64,000 nt of DNA, from the NCBI RefSeq assembly GCF_012927325.1, contig NZ_JABBGI010000017.1, positions 1 through 64,000 of the forward strand. Direction: 5' to 3'. Shown piece after piece: positions 7,826 through 16,784 of the stretch (the first letter of the stretch is position 1; each line of letters begins with the position of its first letter). This stretch comes from Chryseobacterium antibioticum (GTDB taxonomy: Bacteria > Bacteroidota > Bacteroidia > Flavobacteriales > Weeksellaceae). The position numbers and the translations under genes were made by a program. The notes beneath the pieces are model-generated. The model saw only the letters and a list, made by a program, of their open reading frames with translations. It had not been told where the DNA came from and did not search any database.

Positions 7826-8554
7826 TTATTTCTGAATAAGCTCAGCTCCGAAAACATCTGCAAAATGCTTTCTGATCTTTGCTTTCAGATCTTCCACTTC
7901 CTCCGTTGTCAGTTCTCTTTCAAGTTCTCTTTTTAAAGAAGTCACTTGTTTGTCTTTGATTCCGCAGGGAATGATGTATTCAAAATAACGCATATCCGTA
8001 TTGACATTCAGCGCAAAACCATGAAGGGTTACCCATCGCGAAGCTTTTACTCCCATCGCGCAGATCTTTCTGGCGTAAGGTTTCCCCACATCCAGCCATA
8101 CTCCGGTTTCTCCCGGTGAACGTTCCCCTTTAAGACCAAATTCACCAATCGCCCTGATGATCACTTCCTCGAGATTCCTCATATACAAATGAATATCCGT
8201 AAAGAAGTTTTCAAGGTCTAAAATAGGGTAGCCTACAATTTGTCCGAAACCATGATAGGTAATGTCACCACCACGGTTAACTTTTACGAAAGTGGCATCA
8301 ATCTCCTTCAGTTTGTCGATACCCGCAAGCATATTTTCTTCATGACCGCTTTTTCCTAACGTGTAAACATGAGGATGCTCTACCAATAAAAAATGGTTTG
8401 GCGTCGTGATGTGCTCTTCTGCAGGTAAATCACGGTTTTTTATTTTAGTATCAATGATATTTTTCATCAGACTCTCCTGATAATCCCAGGCGGGCTGATA
8501 TTCTTTGATACCCAGATCTTCAAATTCTACCGATTTATTTTGATTTGTATTCAT
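7826..8554 (-). CDS. lipB: Lipoyl(octanoyl) transferase LipB
   Basis: 242 aa. LipB moves octanoate from octanoyl-ACP to the lipoyl domains of 2-oxoacid dehydrogenases and the glycine cleavage H protein, the first step of lipoate synthesis in the cytoplasm. Family motifs are clear: RGGDITYHGFGQ (94-105), RKICAMG with the catalytic lysine (Lys163) and HGFALNVNTD followed by PCGI with the catalytic cysteine (Cys197). It follows trpA by 79 bp on the same strand but has its own terminator and is functionally unrelated to the trp genes. Confidence 0.95.
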   Translation of the reverse strand: MNTNQNKSVEFEDLGIKEYQPAWDYQESLMKNIIDTKIKNRDLPAEEHITTPNHFLLVEHPHVYTLGKSGHEENMLAGIDKLKEIDATFVKVNRGGDITYHGFGQIVGYPILDLENFFTDIHLYMRNLEEVIIRAIGEFGLKGERSPGETGVWLDVGKPYARKICAMGVKASRWVTLHGFALNVNTDMRYFEYIIPCGIKDKQVTSLKRELERELTTEEVEDLKAKIRKHFADVFGAELIQK

Positions 8555-8633
8555 ACGTTGCTGTCTGTTTTCTTGTAATGGTCATATGGAATCGCGACTT
8601 CCTGCCATTTTTAACATACAAATTTAGTGAATT

Positions 8634-9368
8634 TTAACCTTTTATAGAATGGATAAAATCTATGGCAGCATTCTTCCAGTCTTTATGATTCAAAAGCGTA
8701 TGGACGAAAGCTGTTCCGATAATCCCACCGTCTGCTTTTTCAGTAACATTCCCGAAATCGTCCTTTGATTTAATTCCGAAACCAATCATCACCGGATTTT
8801 TAATAGGAAGTGATGCCAGTCTTGACAAATAGCTTTCATTTTTCAAAACAGCAGTATCATTTCCTGTGGTTGATGAAGAACTTACCGCATACAGAAACCC
8901 TGAGCTTAAAGAATCTAAATACAGAATTCTTTCATCGGAGGTTTCAGGAGTCACCAGAAACGTAAAATTAAGATTATACTTTTTTAAGATTTGCTGATAA
9001 TTGTTTTCAAACTCAATAGGAGGGAGGTCAGGAATGATCAGTCCTGAAACTCCGCTTTCCGAACATTCGCGACAGAATTCCTCAAATCCAAAACTCAAAA
9101 CAGGATTGATATATCCCATCAGAATAACAGGAATCTGTATTTTGTCTTTTACTGTTTTCAACTGGGCAAACAGTTTTTCAATAGTCATTCCGTTTTTTAA
9201 AGCCAGTTCATGCGCCTGCTGAATCACCGGACCGTCTGCGACAGGATCAGAATAGGGCATCCCGATCTCCATCATATCAGCTCCGGAATTTTGAATGAGT
9301 TGTATAATGTCAGCGGTATCTTCCAGTTGCGGAATTCCTGCTGTGAAGTATATGTTTAGTTTTTTCAT
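8634..9368 (-). CDS. trpA: Tryptophan synthase alpha chain
   Basis: 244 aa from the ATG at 9368. TrpA cleaves indole-3-glycerol phosphate to indole and glyceraldehyde 3-phosphate and passes indole to TrpB. MEIGMPYSDPVADGPVIQ contains the catalytic Glu and Asp region; GYINPVLSFG and LIIPDLPPIEFE are typical. The frame extends 28 codons upstream (to 9452) but that part is translated from an AT-rich inverted repeat (LHQYFLHSYFLHQY...), so the start MKKLNIYFTAGIPQ is preferred. It is the last gene of the trp operon, separated from trpB by a repeat-containing spacer of about 97 bp. Confidence 0.95.
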   Translation of the reverse strand: MKKLNIYFTAGIPQLEDTADIIQLIQNSGADMMEIGMPYSDPVADGPVIQQAHELALKNGMTIEKLFAQLKTVKDKIQIPVILMGYINPVLSFGFEEFCRECSESGVSGLIIPDLPPIEFENNYQQILKKYNLNFTFLVTPETSDERILYLDSLSSGFLYAVSSSSTTGNDTAVLKNESYLSRLASLPIKNPVMIGFGIKSKDDFGNVTEKADGGIIGTAFVHTLLNHKDWKNAAIDFIHSIKG

Positions 9369-9377
9369 TGTTTTTTT

Positions 9378-9465
9378 AATGTATTGATGTAAAAAGTATG
9401 AATGTAAAAAGTATTGATGTAAAATGTTGGGAACTGTTCCATTGTACATCAATACTTTTTACATT
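9378..9465. repeat. Tandem and inverted repeat between trpB and trpA
   Basis: A perfect 21-bp inverted repeat (9401-9421 and 9445-9465; core GTAAAAAGTATTGATG) flanks a 23-nt loop. A further diverged direct copy of the left arm lies at about 9378-9400. The transcript would form a long hairpin between trpB and trpA. It has no T tract and may act as a processing or stabilising structure. Confidence 0.75.
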
Positions 9466-10644
9466 TTACAAATTCTTCAGATAAGTTTCCATATCCTTGT
9501 CCCCGCGTCCGCTCAGGCAGATCACAACAACATCGTTTTCATTGAATTTCTTTTTATCCAAAACCGCCAGGGCATGAGAACTTTCCAGAGCTGGAATAAT
9601 TCCTTCCAGTTTTGTTAATTGAAAAGCAGATTTTAGGGCTTCCTCATCATTAATACTGAAAAATTCAGCGCGTTTTTCTTTAAACAAATGAGCATGAAAT
9701 GGTCCGATTCCCGGATAATCTAGTCCGGCAGAGATAGAATGGGGTTCAATCACCTGTCCGTCTCCAGTTTGCATAACAAGGCTTTTGCTTCCGTGAAGAA
9801 CGCCTAATGTTCCAAGGAAAGTCGTGGCTGCCGATTTCCCTGAATCAACGCCCAGTCCGCCAGCTTCTGCGGCAATGATTTTAACGTCTTTTTCCTCTAC
9901 GAAATGGTAAAAAGTTCCGGCTGCATTGCTTCCTCCACCTACACAGGCGATCACGTAATCCGGATTTTCTCTTCCTATTTTCTCTTTCAACTGTTCCCTG
10001 ATCTCCTTTGAGATGATGCTTTGAAACCGAGCTACCAGATCTGGAAAAGGATGAGGACCCACTACACTTCCGATCACATAATGGGTCGTCACAGGATTGT
10101 TAATCCAGTCTCTAAGCGCTTCATTCACCGCATCTTTCAGTGTTTTTGAACCTGAAGTGGCTGGAATAACTTCTGCACCCAACATTTTCATTCTTGCTAC
10201 ATTCGGAGCCTGTCGCTGGATGTCAATTTCACCCATATAAACAATACATTCCAGACCAAGAAGCGCGCAGGCTGTAGCGGTAGCCACACCGTGCTGTCCG
10301 GCACCTGTTTCTGCAATAATCCTGGTTTTTCCAAGACGTTTTGCCAGAAGAACCTGCCCCAAAGCATTGTTGATTTTATGGGCTCCGGTATGGTTAAGGT
10401 CTTCTCTTTTTAAATAGACCTGGGTGTTGTATTTCTGGCTTAAATTTTTGGCAAAATAGAGTGGAGTAGCACGTCCTACATAGTTTTTAAGCAGGTCCTG
10501 ATATTCATTCTGAAACTCTTCAGATTCTATGATCTCAAGATAATTGTTCTGCAGTTCCTCTACATTCGGGTAAAGCATTTCAGGGATGAAAGCGCCTCCG
10601 AATTCACCATAATATCCATGTTCATCAGGGTTTTTATAATTCAT
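9466..10644 (-). CDS. trpB: Tryptophan synthase beta chain
   Basis: 392 aa, normal length. TrpB condenses indole with serine using pyridoxal phosphate. The PLP lysine lies in [27 protein letters not shown] forms the substrate and cofactor site, and the phosphate-binding loop [10 protein letters not shown] and the C-terminal [10 protein letters not shown] are clear. The C-terminal coding end reaches into the right arm of the inverted repeat at 9445-9465. In the trp operon between the unknown gene at 10763-11287 and trpA. Confidence 0.97.
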   Translation of the reverse strand: MNYKNPDEHGYYGEFGGAFIPEMLYPNVEELQNNYLEIIESEEFQNEYQDLLKNYVGRATPLYFAKNLSQKYNTQVYLKREDLNHTGAHKINNALGQVLLAKRLGKTRIIAETGAGQHGVATATACALLGLECIVYMGEIDIQRQAPNVARMKMLGAEVIPATSGSKTLKDAVNEALRDWINNPVTTHYVIGSVVGPHPFPDLVARFQSIISKEIREQLKEKIGRENPDYVIACVGGGSNAAGTFYHFVEEKDVKIIAAEAGGLGVDSGKSAATTFLGTLGVLHGSKSLVMQTGDGQVIEPHSISAGLDYPGIGPFHAHLFKEKRAEFFSINDEEALKSAFQLTKLEGIIPALESSHALAVLDKKKFNENDVVVICLSGRGDKDMETYLKNL

Positions 10645-10762
10645 TTTTTTATTCTTTATTGATTAAATAAGCGTTTTTTTTAGAAAATCGGAAGGGGTTA
10701 TTTGTACTTCCCAAAGGTCTACAGTATGTTCTGTTTCATGATCCGTTAGTTCATCTGTTTTT

Positions 10763-11287
10763 TTAATTTGATAGTTCATCGGTCAGACTGCTGATAAAGT
10801 GAATGTTATGATTACGTTGTTGTCTGGTGATCAGTTTTTTATGATGCATAAATTCAATTTTACTGATCAGGTCAATTAATGTGGCCGTATCTATTTTCGA
10901 CTCATACATGGTAACAGCAATTTCCAGGTTGTCAATTAAAAAATAAGGATCCGAATCTTCATAAAGCAGGAAAATTTTAGCATAAATCTTTCCAAGATCA
11001 TATTTGACATTTGCTTTCACGTGGCTGTCTAAAAATTTATCAGAAATAATTACAAGATAATAGCTGTTCCAAAGGCTGATTCTCTCAAAGAAATACTGGA
11101 TATCACTTTCATCAAAGCTTTTAATAATGCCTATAAACTCCTGCAATTGCCCGTTAACGGTCCAATATTCCGTATCGCTGTCATTTTGAGAGACAAAATT
11201 ATACAGAGACTGGATTTTTTTATTCCCGAACTTGGGCGGAAATAAGGTTTTGTAAAATGTTTTTTTTAACTGATGTATGTTCATCAT
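10763..11287 (-). CDS. Unknown protein inside the trp operon
   Basis: 174 aa (or 173 from the second Met). Soluble, no signal peptide or membrane segment, rich in aromatic and acidic residues (for example DESDIQYFFERISLWNSYY), probably mostly helical. I do not recognise the family. It lies between the transposase gene and trpB in the same orientation, 118 bp before trpB and 89 bp after the transposase. It could have arrived with the transposable element or be a lineage-specific passenger in the operon. No link to tryptophan synthesis can be read from the sequence. Confidence 0.7.
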   Translation of the reverse strand: MMNIHQLKKTFYKTLFPPKFGNKKIQSLYNFVSQNDSDTEYWTVNGQLQEFIGIIKSFDESDIQYFFERISLWNSYYLVIISDKFLDSHVKANVKYDLGKIYAKIFLLYEDSDPYFLIDNLEIAVTMYESKIDTATLIDLISKIEFMHHKKLITRQQRNHNIHFISSLTDELSN

Positions 11288-11305
11288 TTTAGTGTATTTT
11301 TTAGA

Positions 11306-11328
11306 GAGTCTCGAAGGGACGATTTAAC
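11306..11328. repeat. REP element, left copy flanking the transposase
   Basis: GAGTCTCGAAGGGACGATTT plus AAC. It matches the element at 11870-11892 in inverted orientation at 21 of 23 positions. Its palindrome is slightly degenerate compared with the other copy. Confidence 0.75.
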
Positions 11329-11333
11329 CTTTA

Positions 11334-11354
11334 GTAAAGGATAAAATCCTTTAC
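11334..11354. repeat. Perfect hairpin near transposase end
   Basis: GTAAAGGAT-AAA-ATCCTTTAC is a 9-bp perfect stem with a 3-nt loop, just after the transposase stop codon. It may be an end hairpin recognised by the transposase or a weak terminator. Confidence 0.6.
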
Positions 11355-11376
11355 TCTTATCATTCTTGCAACAAAT

Positions 11377-11829
11377 TCAGTCCCAAATATATTTTTCATT
11401 ATATTCAATATCATGTTTTTCAAGCATTTCAATCAGTTCATCCTTAAATTTTTGATTTTGATGGTGTTGTCGCTGATTTTTGATGTAATTAATAACTCTG
11501 TTAACTTCATTTCTGCCTACCGAAAATGCTCCGTATCCATCCTGCCAAAAGAAATTTTCATATTGAGGTCCTTTGGTTTTTATCCATTTTGAAGAATGGG
11601 CCTTGATTTCTTGAACCAGTTTCATCAGAGCCATTTTCCGTGAAAGAAGACATAATATATGAATATGATCATCATATCCACCTATCTGCAATGCCGGACT
11701 TTCAAAATCTTTACATATCACCGCGATGTAGGGAAATAACTCTTTTTCTATTTGTTCATCAATGAAATCCTGCCGGTACTTTGTACTGAAAACAATGTGG
11801 ATATAATTTTTTACTAGGGACTGGGGCAT
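11377..11829 (-). CDS. REP-associated tyrosine transposase (IS200/IS605 TnpA-like)
   Basis: 150 aa Y1 transposase of the IS200/IS605 superfamily (single-strand DNA transposition). The HUH motif is HIH at 55-57 in GYDDHIHIL, and the catalytic tyrosine is Tyr115 in RVINYIKNQ. The length and N-terminus (YIHIVFSTKYR) are typical of transposase-17-type proteins. No TnpB gene is present. The gene is flanked by inverted REP copies at 11306-11328 and 11870-11892, the layout of REP-associated tyrosine transposases. It is in the same orientation as the trp genes, between trpF and the unknown gene, so it is carried on the trp transcript. Confidence 0.88.
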   Translation of the reverse strand: MPQSLVKNYIHIVFSTKYRQDFIDEQIEKELFPYIAVICKDFESPALQIGGYDDHIHILCLLSRKMALMKLVQEIKAHSSKWIKTKGPQYENFFWQDGYGAFSVGRNEVNRVINYIKNQRQHHQNQKFKDELIEMLEKHDIEYNEKYIWD

Positions 11830-11844
11830 TTTTGTGTTTTAATT

Positions 11845-12543
11845 TTAATTGGACTGCATCCAATTCTTTGTTAAATCGTCCCTTTGGGACTCTTTCGAAA
11901 TGAATTTTTTTATTTTTTCAAGGTCTTTATCTCCAGGTTCCAGTTCAAATTTTGAATTGATATCAATTGCAAATGGCTTTTGGTTCAAAAGACTGATATT
12001 GTCAATATTTTCTTCTGAAATTCCACCACTTAAAAAATAGGGAAGTGGAATTTCAAATTCATTCAACAGGGTCCAGTCGAACTGTTTTCCTGTTCCTCCA
12101 AATGCCCTTCCGTCTGTGTCGAAGAGGAAATAATTGACCAATGAACGGTAAGAACTGAGAGTGTATTTTAGCTTTTCCCGGGTTTCATTGTCATTGTTCC
12201 CAATTCTGATTACCTTTATAATGGTAACGTCCGGTTGCAGTTTTTGTTTTAATTCAATCATAAAATCTTCACTTTCATCACCATGTAACTGAATAAATTT
12301 CAATCCTGCCTTTTCTGCAATGGCGGTAATTTTCTCAATTCCTTCATTGACAAAAACTCCTGTTTTTCCCGGATGACTGATCTTCGAAATTTCCTCTAAA
12401 CTCAATCTGTCCAGAACATATCTTGGTGATTTTTCATAGAAGATGAACCCGAGAAAATCTGTTTCCATGGAGATGAGTTCCTGGATTTGGTCTGGTTTTG
12501 TCAAACCACAGACTTTTATTTTTGGCTGCTGATTTCTATTCAT
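11845..12543 (-). CDS. trpF: Phosphoribosylanthranilate isomerase
   Basis: 232 aa. TrpF isomerises phosphoribosylanthranilate, the third step from chorismate to tryptophan. KVCGLTKPDQI near the N-terminus carries the catalytic Cys; the Asp of LFDTDGRAFGGTGKQFDW and FLSGGISEENI are also typical. The expected C-terminus (DINSKFELEPGDKDLEKIKKFI) is followed by an extra tail of about 17 residues (SKESQRDDLTKNWMQSN), part of which is translated from the REP element at 11870-11892. The element therefore appears to have replaced or extended the natural end of the gene. Confidence 0.94.
   Translation of the reverse strand: MNRNQQPKIKVCGLTKPDQIQELISMETDFLGFIFYEKSPRYVLDRLSLEEISKISHPGKTGVFVNEGIEKITAIAEKAGLKFIQLHGDESEDFMIELKQKLQPDVTIIKVIRIGNNDNETREKLKYTLSSYRSLVNYFLFDTDGRAFGGTGKQFDWTLLNEFEIPLPYFLSGGISEENIDNISLLNQKPFAIDINSKFELEPGDKDLEKIKKFISKESQRDDLTKNWMQSN
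11870..11892. repeat. REP element, right copy, inside the end of trpF
   Basis: GTTAAATC followed by the perfect palindrome GTCCC-TTT-GGGAC and TC. It is the inverted partner of 11306-11328 and lies within the trpF coding end, encoding part of the tail ESQRDDLT. Confidence 0.8.
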
Positions 12544-12561
12544 TGCTAGATTGATAAACTG

Positions 12562-13341
12562 TTACATTGCTACATTGGAAACAAATTCAGCGAATTTGTC
12601 CGCAGGATTTTCATTCTTCATGAAATATTCTCCCATCAGAAAACCATCAAATCCTTTTCCCTTTAAATAGTTAAAATCTTCGATTGTGTAAATGCCACTT
12701 TCCGCTACAGACAACACCTCTTTGGGAAGTTGGTCTTTTAAAAGGACAGAATGCTGAAGGTCAACCTTGAAGTCTTTTAAATTTCTATTATTAATGCCTA
12801 CAAGATCAATGTCAGCATTAAAATGTTTCAGTTCTTCTTCCGTATGGATCTCTAAAAGAACTTCCAGATCCAAGGTATGAGCCAATTCAGTAAATTCCAG
12901 AACCTGATCCGGAGACAGACATGCTGCAATCAGTAAAACAGCATCAGCTCCAATGCTTTTAGCTTCATAAAACTGGTATTCATCCATCATAAAATCTTTT
13001 CTCAGAATCGGAATGTTGATATGGTTTCTGACACTCAGGATATCATCAAAATTTCCTCCAAAAAAATCACGGTCGGTAAGAATCGAAATTCCTGATGCTC
13101 CAAAACTTTCATAGGCAGAAACTACGTCCAAAGGCTGAACCTGATTATTGATGATCCCTTTTGAAGGAGATTGTCTTTTAAACTCAGCAATGATTCCGCT
13201 TTTATTTTTTACAGATTCTTTTAACGAAAAGCTTTTTCTTCCAAAAAACTCAGAATTTTTCAGTCTTTCAATTGAAATTTCTGCTTTTGAAGCTGCAATT
13301 TCTTCTCTTTTTCTTTCAATAATTGTATCTAGTATGGTCAT
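12562..13341 (-). CDS. trpC: Indole-3-glycerol-phosphate synthase
   Basis: 259 aa. TrpC closes the indole ring from carboxyphenylaminodeoxyribulose phosphate. Family motifs: IAEFKRQSPSKG (catalytic Lys and phosphate site), LRKDFMMDEYQ with the catalytic lysine, LEIHTEEEL, VGINNRNLKDF and VAESGIY. It is a monofunctional protein, 18 bp before trpF in the operon. Confidence 0.96.
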   Translation of the reverse strand: MTILDTIIERKREEIAASKAEISIERLKNSEFFGRKSFSLKESVKNKSGIIAEFKRQSPSKGIINNQVQPLDVVSAYESFGASGISILTDRDFFGGNFDDILSVRNHINIPILRKDFMMDEYQFYEAKSIGADAVLLIAACLSPDQVLEFTELAHTLDLEVLLEIHTEEELKHFNADIDLVGINNRNLKDFKVDLQHSVLLKDQLPKEVLSVAESGIYTIEDFNYLKGKGFDGFLMGEYFMKNENPADKFAEFVSNVAM

Positions 13342-13456
13342 TTGTTTATAAACTAGAAGTTAGATATTAGAGGTTAGATATGCCGGAAAATATCTTATGA
13401 TTTTTAGTGTCAAATAATAACCAGCAACTAATAATTTAAATTTTTAAATAGCAATA

Positions 13457-14446
13457 TTAACCTTTCACCAATAGTTGAAGGCTTTTTAATGCTTTTCCGC
13501 TCTCCAGACTTTCTTTGGCTAGTAAGAGGCAGTCTTCATAGGTTCCGAATTTTTGGGTGTGGAAAAGGGCAGTCGATGCATTCACAAGAACCACAGAGTT
13601 CTGTTGTACCGATCCGTTTCCTTCTAAGATATTTCTAAAGATCTTTGCAGATTCCTGAGGGGTTTCACCGCCTTGGATACTTTCCGGACTTACAGAATCA
13701 AATCCCAGATCTTCAGCGGAATAAATCTCTTCGCCATTTTTCGTAATCATTTTACTGTCCTGCGTAAGGCTTATTTCATCGTATCCGTCCAAACCATGCA
13801 CCAGGATAAACTCGCGTTCCTCTTTCTGCAAAAGGTACTGGTAGATTCTTGCAATTTCCATGTTATAAACTCCTATTACTGAATATTTAGGTTTTGCCGG
13901 ATTGACAAGAGGGCCCAGTAGATTGAAAAATGTTCTCAATCCCAAAGCCTTTCTTAAAGCACCGACAGATTGAAGGGCAGGATGAAAATACGGAGCATGC
14001 AGAAAACAAATATTAGCTTTTTCAAGCTCTTCATTCAGTTGTTCTGAATTGTTTTTGAACTGATAGCCAAGCTCTTCCATTACATTCGAGGATCCCGTGG
14101 TGGCAGAAGCCCCATAATTTCCGTGTTTGGCCACTTTCTGTCCTGCTCCGGCAACAACAAAGCTTGCCAGCGTTGATATATTGATGGTGTTTTTACCATC
14201 ACCTCCGGTTCCCACAATATCCAGAGTATCTTCGGTATTAAGATGTACAGGCACTGTCATCTGCAGCAGAGCTTCCCTGAAACCTTCCAACTCTTTCAGC
14301 GTAATATTCCGCATCAGGAAGACACTGATAAAAGCGGTAACCTCTGCGGTATTAAATTTATTCTGAGCAATCTCGATCATCATTGCCTTTGCCTCAGATT
14401 TGGACAAAGTATGATGATTGAACAGGTATTGTAATATTTCTTTCAT
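13457..14446 (-). CDS. trpD: Anthranilate phosphoribosyltransferase
   Basis: 329 aa from the ATG at 14446. TrpD joins anthranilate to phosphoribosyl pyrophosphate. VGTGGDGKNTINIST binds the substrate phosphate, KHGNYGASATTGSSNVMEELG is the second signature, and FLHAPYFHPALQSVG and GLRTFFNLLGPLVNP are typical. The frame is open upstream to 14512 (MFTLRIMKPTE...), but MKEILQYLFNHHTLSK is the conserved start of the family. About 134 bp separate it from trpG. Confidence 0.95.
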   Translation of the reverse strand: MKEILQYLFNHHTLSKSEAKAMMIEIAQNKFNTAEVTAFISVFLMRNITLKELEGFREALLQMTVPVHLNTEDTLDIVGTGGDGKNTINISTLASFVVAGAGQKVAKHGNYGASATTGSSNVMEELGYQFKNNSEQLNEELEKANICFLHAPYFHPALQSVGALRKALGLRTFFNLLGPLVNPAKPKYSVIGVYNMEIARIYQYLLQKEEREFILVHGLDGYDEISLTQDSKMITKNGEEIYSAEDLGFDSVSPESIQGGETPQESAKIFRNILEGNGSVQQNSVVLVNASTALFHTQKFGTYEDCLLLAKESLESGKALKSLQLLVKG

Positions 14447-14580
14447 TTGTGGCATTTTTATGGTGGTCGGGTAATCTGTTTCTGTTGGTTTCATAATTCT
14501 AAGGGTAAACAAAAGGCATTAAATCTTCAACTGAACTGAAACTAAGCTTTTTTGCGAATCTTTCGCTTGTCAGCTTTATT

Positions 14581-15189
14581 TTAGTTCATCAAAAAGTTTC
14601 TGATAATAACTTCTCCATCAGGAGTTAAAATACTTTCGGGATGAAACTGTACACCGTGCACATCATAGGTTTTATGCTGCAATGCCATGATCATTCCGTC
14701 CTTATCTACGGCAGTAATTTCCAGTTCTTCAGGAAAGCCTTCCGGATTAACGGCCCAGCTGTGGTATCTTCCTACTTCCATTCCTGATGCAAGATTTTTG
14801 AAAATTTTCGTATTTTCTTTAACCAATTCAGCGGAAGTGGCCACGCCATGGAAAATTTCTGAAAGATTGATCAGGTTTCCTCCGAAAGCCTCTGCAATAG
14901 CCTGTTGTCCAAGACACACTCCTAAAATACTTTTGGTAGGAGCATATTCTCTGATCAGATCCAACAGAATTCCTGCTTCTTCGGGAATTCCAGGACCTGG
15001 TGAAAGTATAATTTTATCATATTTCCCGATTTCTTCCAAAGTGATCTTATCATTCCGTACAACATCTACTTTTTGATCCAGAATTCTTTCAATAATTTGA
15101 ACCAGATTATACGTAAAGCTGTCGTAGTTGTCAAAAACCAGAACTTTAAGTTGTTCCTGGGTTGCTGACTGATTTATATTGTTGCTCAT
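14581..15189 (-). CDS. trpG: Anthranilate synthase component II (glutamine amidotransferase)
   Basis: 202 aa. The subunit supplies ammonia from glutamine to TrpE. It is a class I amidotransferase: DNYDSFTYNLVQ at the start, LSPGPGIP, the nucleophile Cys in GVCLGQQAIAEAFGG and the His-Glu pair in HGVQFHPESIL. It stands alone, not fused to trpE or trpD. In an operon directly after trpE (about 75 bp). Confidence 0.95.
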   Translation of the reverse strand: MSNNINQSATQEQLKVLVFDNYDSFTYNLVQIIERILDQKVDVVRNDKITLEEIGKYDKIILSPGPGIPEEAGILLDLIREYAPTKSILGVCLGQQAIAEAFGGNLINLSEIFHGVATSAELVKENTKIFKNLASGMEVGRYHSWAVNPEGFPEELEITAVDKDGMIMALQHKTYDVHGVQFHPESILTPDGEVIIRNFLMN

Positions 15190-15264
15190 TTTTTGTTTTT
15201 TTAATTGTTGGGGGAATTGATTGTTGATGGTCGTCGGTTGATAGTTATTGTTAACTTATCACTT

Positions 15265-16689
15265 TTAGCTCATCACTATTTTGCCGGCTTTGTCTACTGC
15301 TTTTTTCAGTGCATTCAATTTATTATTCACTTCCTGCAATTCATTTTCAGGGACTGATTTTGCCACCAGTCCGGCTCCGGCCTGGTAATAAAGGGTGTTG
15401 TTTCTGCTTAAAAAAGTACGGATCATAATCGCCTGGTTACAGGTGCCATTTAATCCGATCATCCCAATGCATCCGCCGTAATAGCCACGGGAATCTTTTT
15501 CATATTGATCGATAAGCTGAAGAGCTCTGTGTTTGGGAGCACCACTTAAAGTTCCCTGTGGAAAGGTGGCAGAAACCATGTCAAGAGGATTGATGTTTTC
15601 CGGAAGATCAGCTGTCACTTCACTTACCATATGAATAACGTGGGAGAAAAGCTGGATCTCCTTAAGCTTGGTAACCGTTACATTTTTGCCCAGTTTTCCA
15701 AGATCATTTCTTGCCAGGTCTACCAGCATGGTATGTTCAGCATTTTCTTTCGGATCATTTTTTAAAGCTTCAATAGACTCCAGATCAGTTTCCAAATGCC
15801 CGGTTCTCTTGAAAGTTCCTGCAATAGGGTGGATGATTGCCTTATTGTCTTTGATGATCAGCTGGCTTTCGGGACTTGATCCGAATAATTTATAATTCCC
15901 ATAATCAAAAAAGAAAAGATAAGGGGATGGGTTTATATTCCTAAGTGCACGGTAGACATTAAATTCATCACCTTTGAACTTCTGTTCAAACCTTCTGCTC
16001 AGCACCAATTGGAAAACATCACCTCTCATACAGTGTTTCTGAGCTGTTTTTACCAGTTCGATATATTCTTCATCCGTAAGGTTAGAAGTTTCGTCACCGG
16101 TTTTCTCAAAAGGGTAGACCGGAGTGTTTTGATTTCTGATCAGATTCTCAAGCAGATATAATTCAGATTTTAAACCAGGGATTTGATTTTCAATAATATG
16201 CATCTCATCATTGTAATGGTTGATGGCAATGACGTACTGGTATAATCTGTAACGGAGAATTGGGATTTCCACTTCCGGGCTTTGCGGTTTCAAATGTATG
16301 TTTTCGAAGAACTGTACCGCTTCAAAACTTGTATATCCAAAAAGGCTTTGAGCCGTCTGTTCAATAGGATCGTGAGTGGTTTCACATTCGAAAACACTTT
16401 GAAATTCATCAAAAATATCAGCGATATTGCGATCTCCGATCATTTGTTTCACAGGATCTGAACCTGGAAGCTTAATTTCAAACTCATTAAGGTTCTTCAC
16501 TTCAATTCCTGCAACTGCATTCACGGCAATAAATGAAAAGTTATTGTCAATATTTTTAGAATCTGAACTTTCCAAAAGAATTGTATCCCGGAATCTGTCT
16601 CTGATCTGAAGATAGATATTCATCGGAGTGTAAAGATCTCCCAATGTTTTTTTAGAATCTGTCTTTATTTTTATTTTTTGAATGGACAT
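15265..16689 (-). CDS. trpE: Anthranilate synthase component I
   Basis: 474 aa. TrpE makes anthranilate from chorismate, the first committed step. The chorismate-binding domain in the C-terminal half shows GDVFQLVLSRRFEQ, GSSPESQL, HPIAGTFKRTG, DLARNDLGKLG and PQGTLSGAPKHRA. The N-terminal LLESSDSKN carries the usual feedback-site region. First structural gene of the operon, behind the attenuator at 16719-16853, so regulated by tryptophanyl-tRNA charging and, in family terms, by tryptophan feedback. Confidence 0.96.
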   Translation of the reverse strand: MSIQKIKIKTDSKKTLGDLYTPMNIYLQIRDRFRDTILLESSDSKNIDNNFSFIAVNAVAGIEVKNLNEFEIKLPGSDPVKQMIGDRNIADIFDEFQSVFECETTHDPIEQTAQSLFGYTSFEAVQFFENIHLKPQSPEVEIPILRYRLYQYVIAINHYNDEMHIIENQIPGLKSELYLLENLIRNQNTPVYPFEKTGDETSNLTDEEYIELVKTAQKHCMRGDVFQLVLSRRFEQKFKGDEFNVYRALRNINPSPYLFFFDYGNYKLFGSSPESQLIIKDNKAIIHPIAGTFKRTGHLETDLESIEALKNDPKENAEHTMLVDLARNDLGKLGKNVTVTKLKEIQLFSHVIHMVSEVTADLPENINPLDMVSATFPQGTLSGAPKHRALQLIDQYEKDSRGYYGGCIGMIGLNGTCNQAIMIRTFLSRNNTLYYQAGAGLVAKSVPENELQEVNNKLNALKKAVDKAGKIVMS

Positions 16690-16718
16690 CTGACTTGTAT
16701 TTTTTGTTTTGGATTAAA

Positions 16719-16752
16719 TAAAAAAAGGCTTTAACGGAATCCGTCAAAGCCT
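16719..16752 (-). terminator. trp attenuator terminator
   Basis: On the minus strand AGGCUUUGACGG-AUU-CCGUUAAAGCCU forms a 12-bp stem (one G-U pair) followed by seven U residues. It lies between the leader peptide stop codon and trpE. Together they form a transcription attenuator. Confidence 0.9.
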
Positions 16753-16784
16753 ATATATTGTGTATTTTAATTATTCTGCTGTAC

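Noticed and set aside
9369-9452. N-terminal extension of TrpA
   Set aside because: It is a translation of the AT-rich inverted repeat, with no conserved residues.
14687-15076. 129-codon open frame on the plus strand
   Set aside because: Antisense shadow of trpG, which has all amidotransferase motifs.
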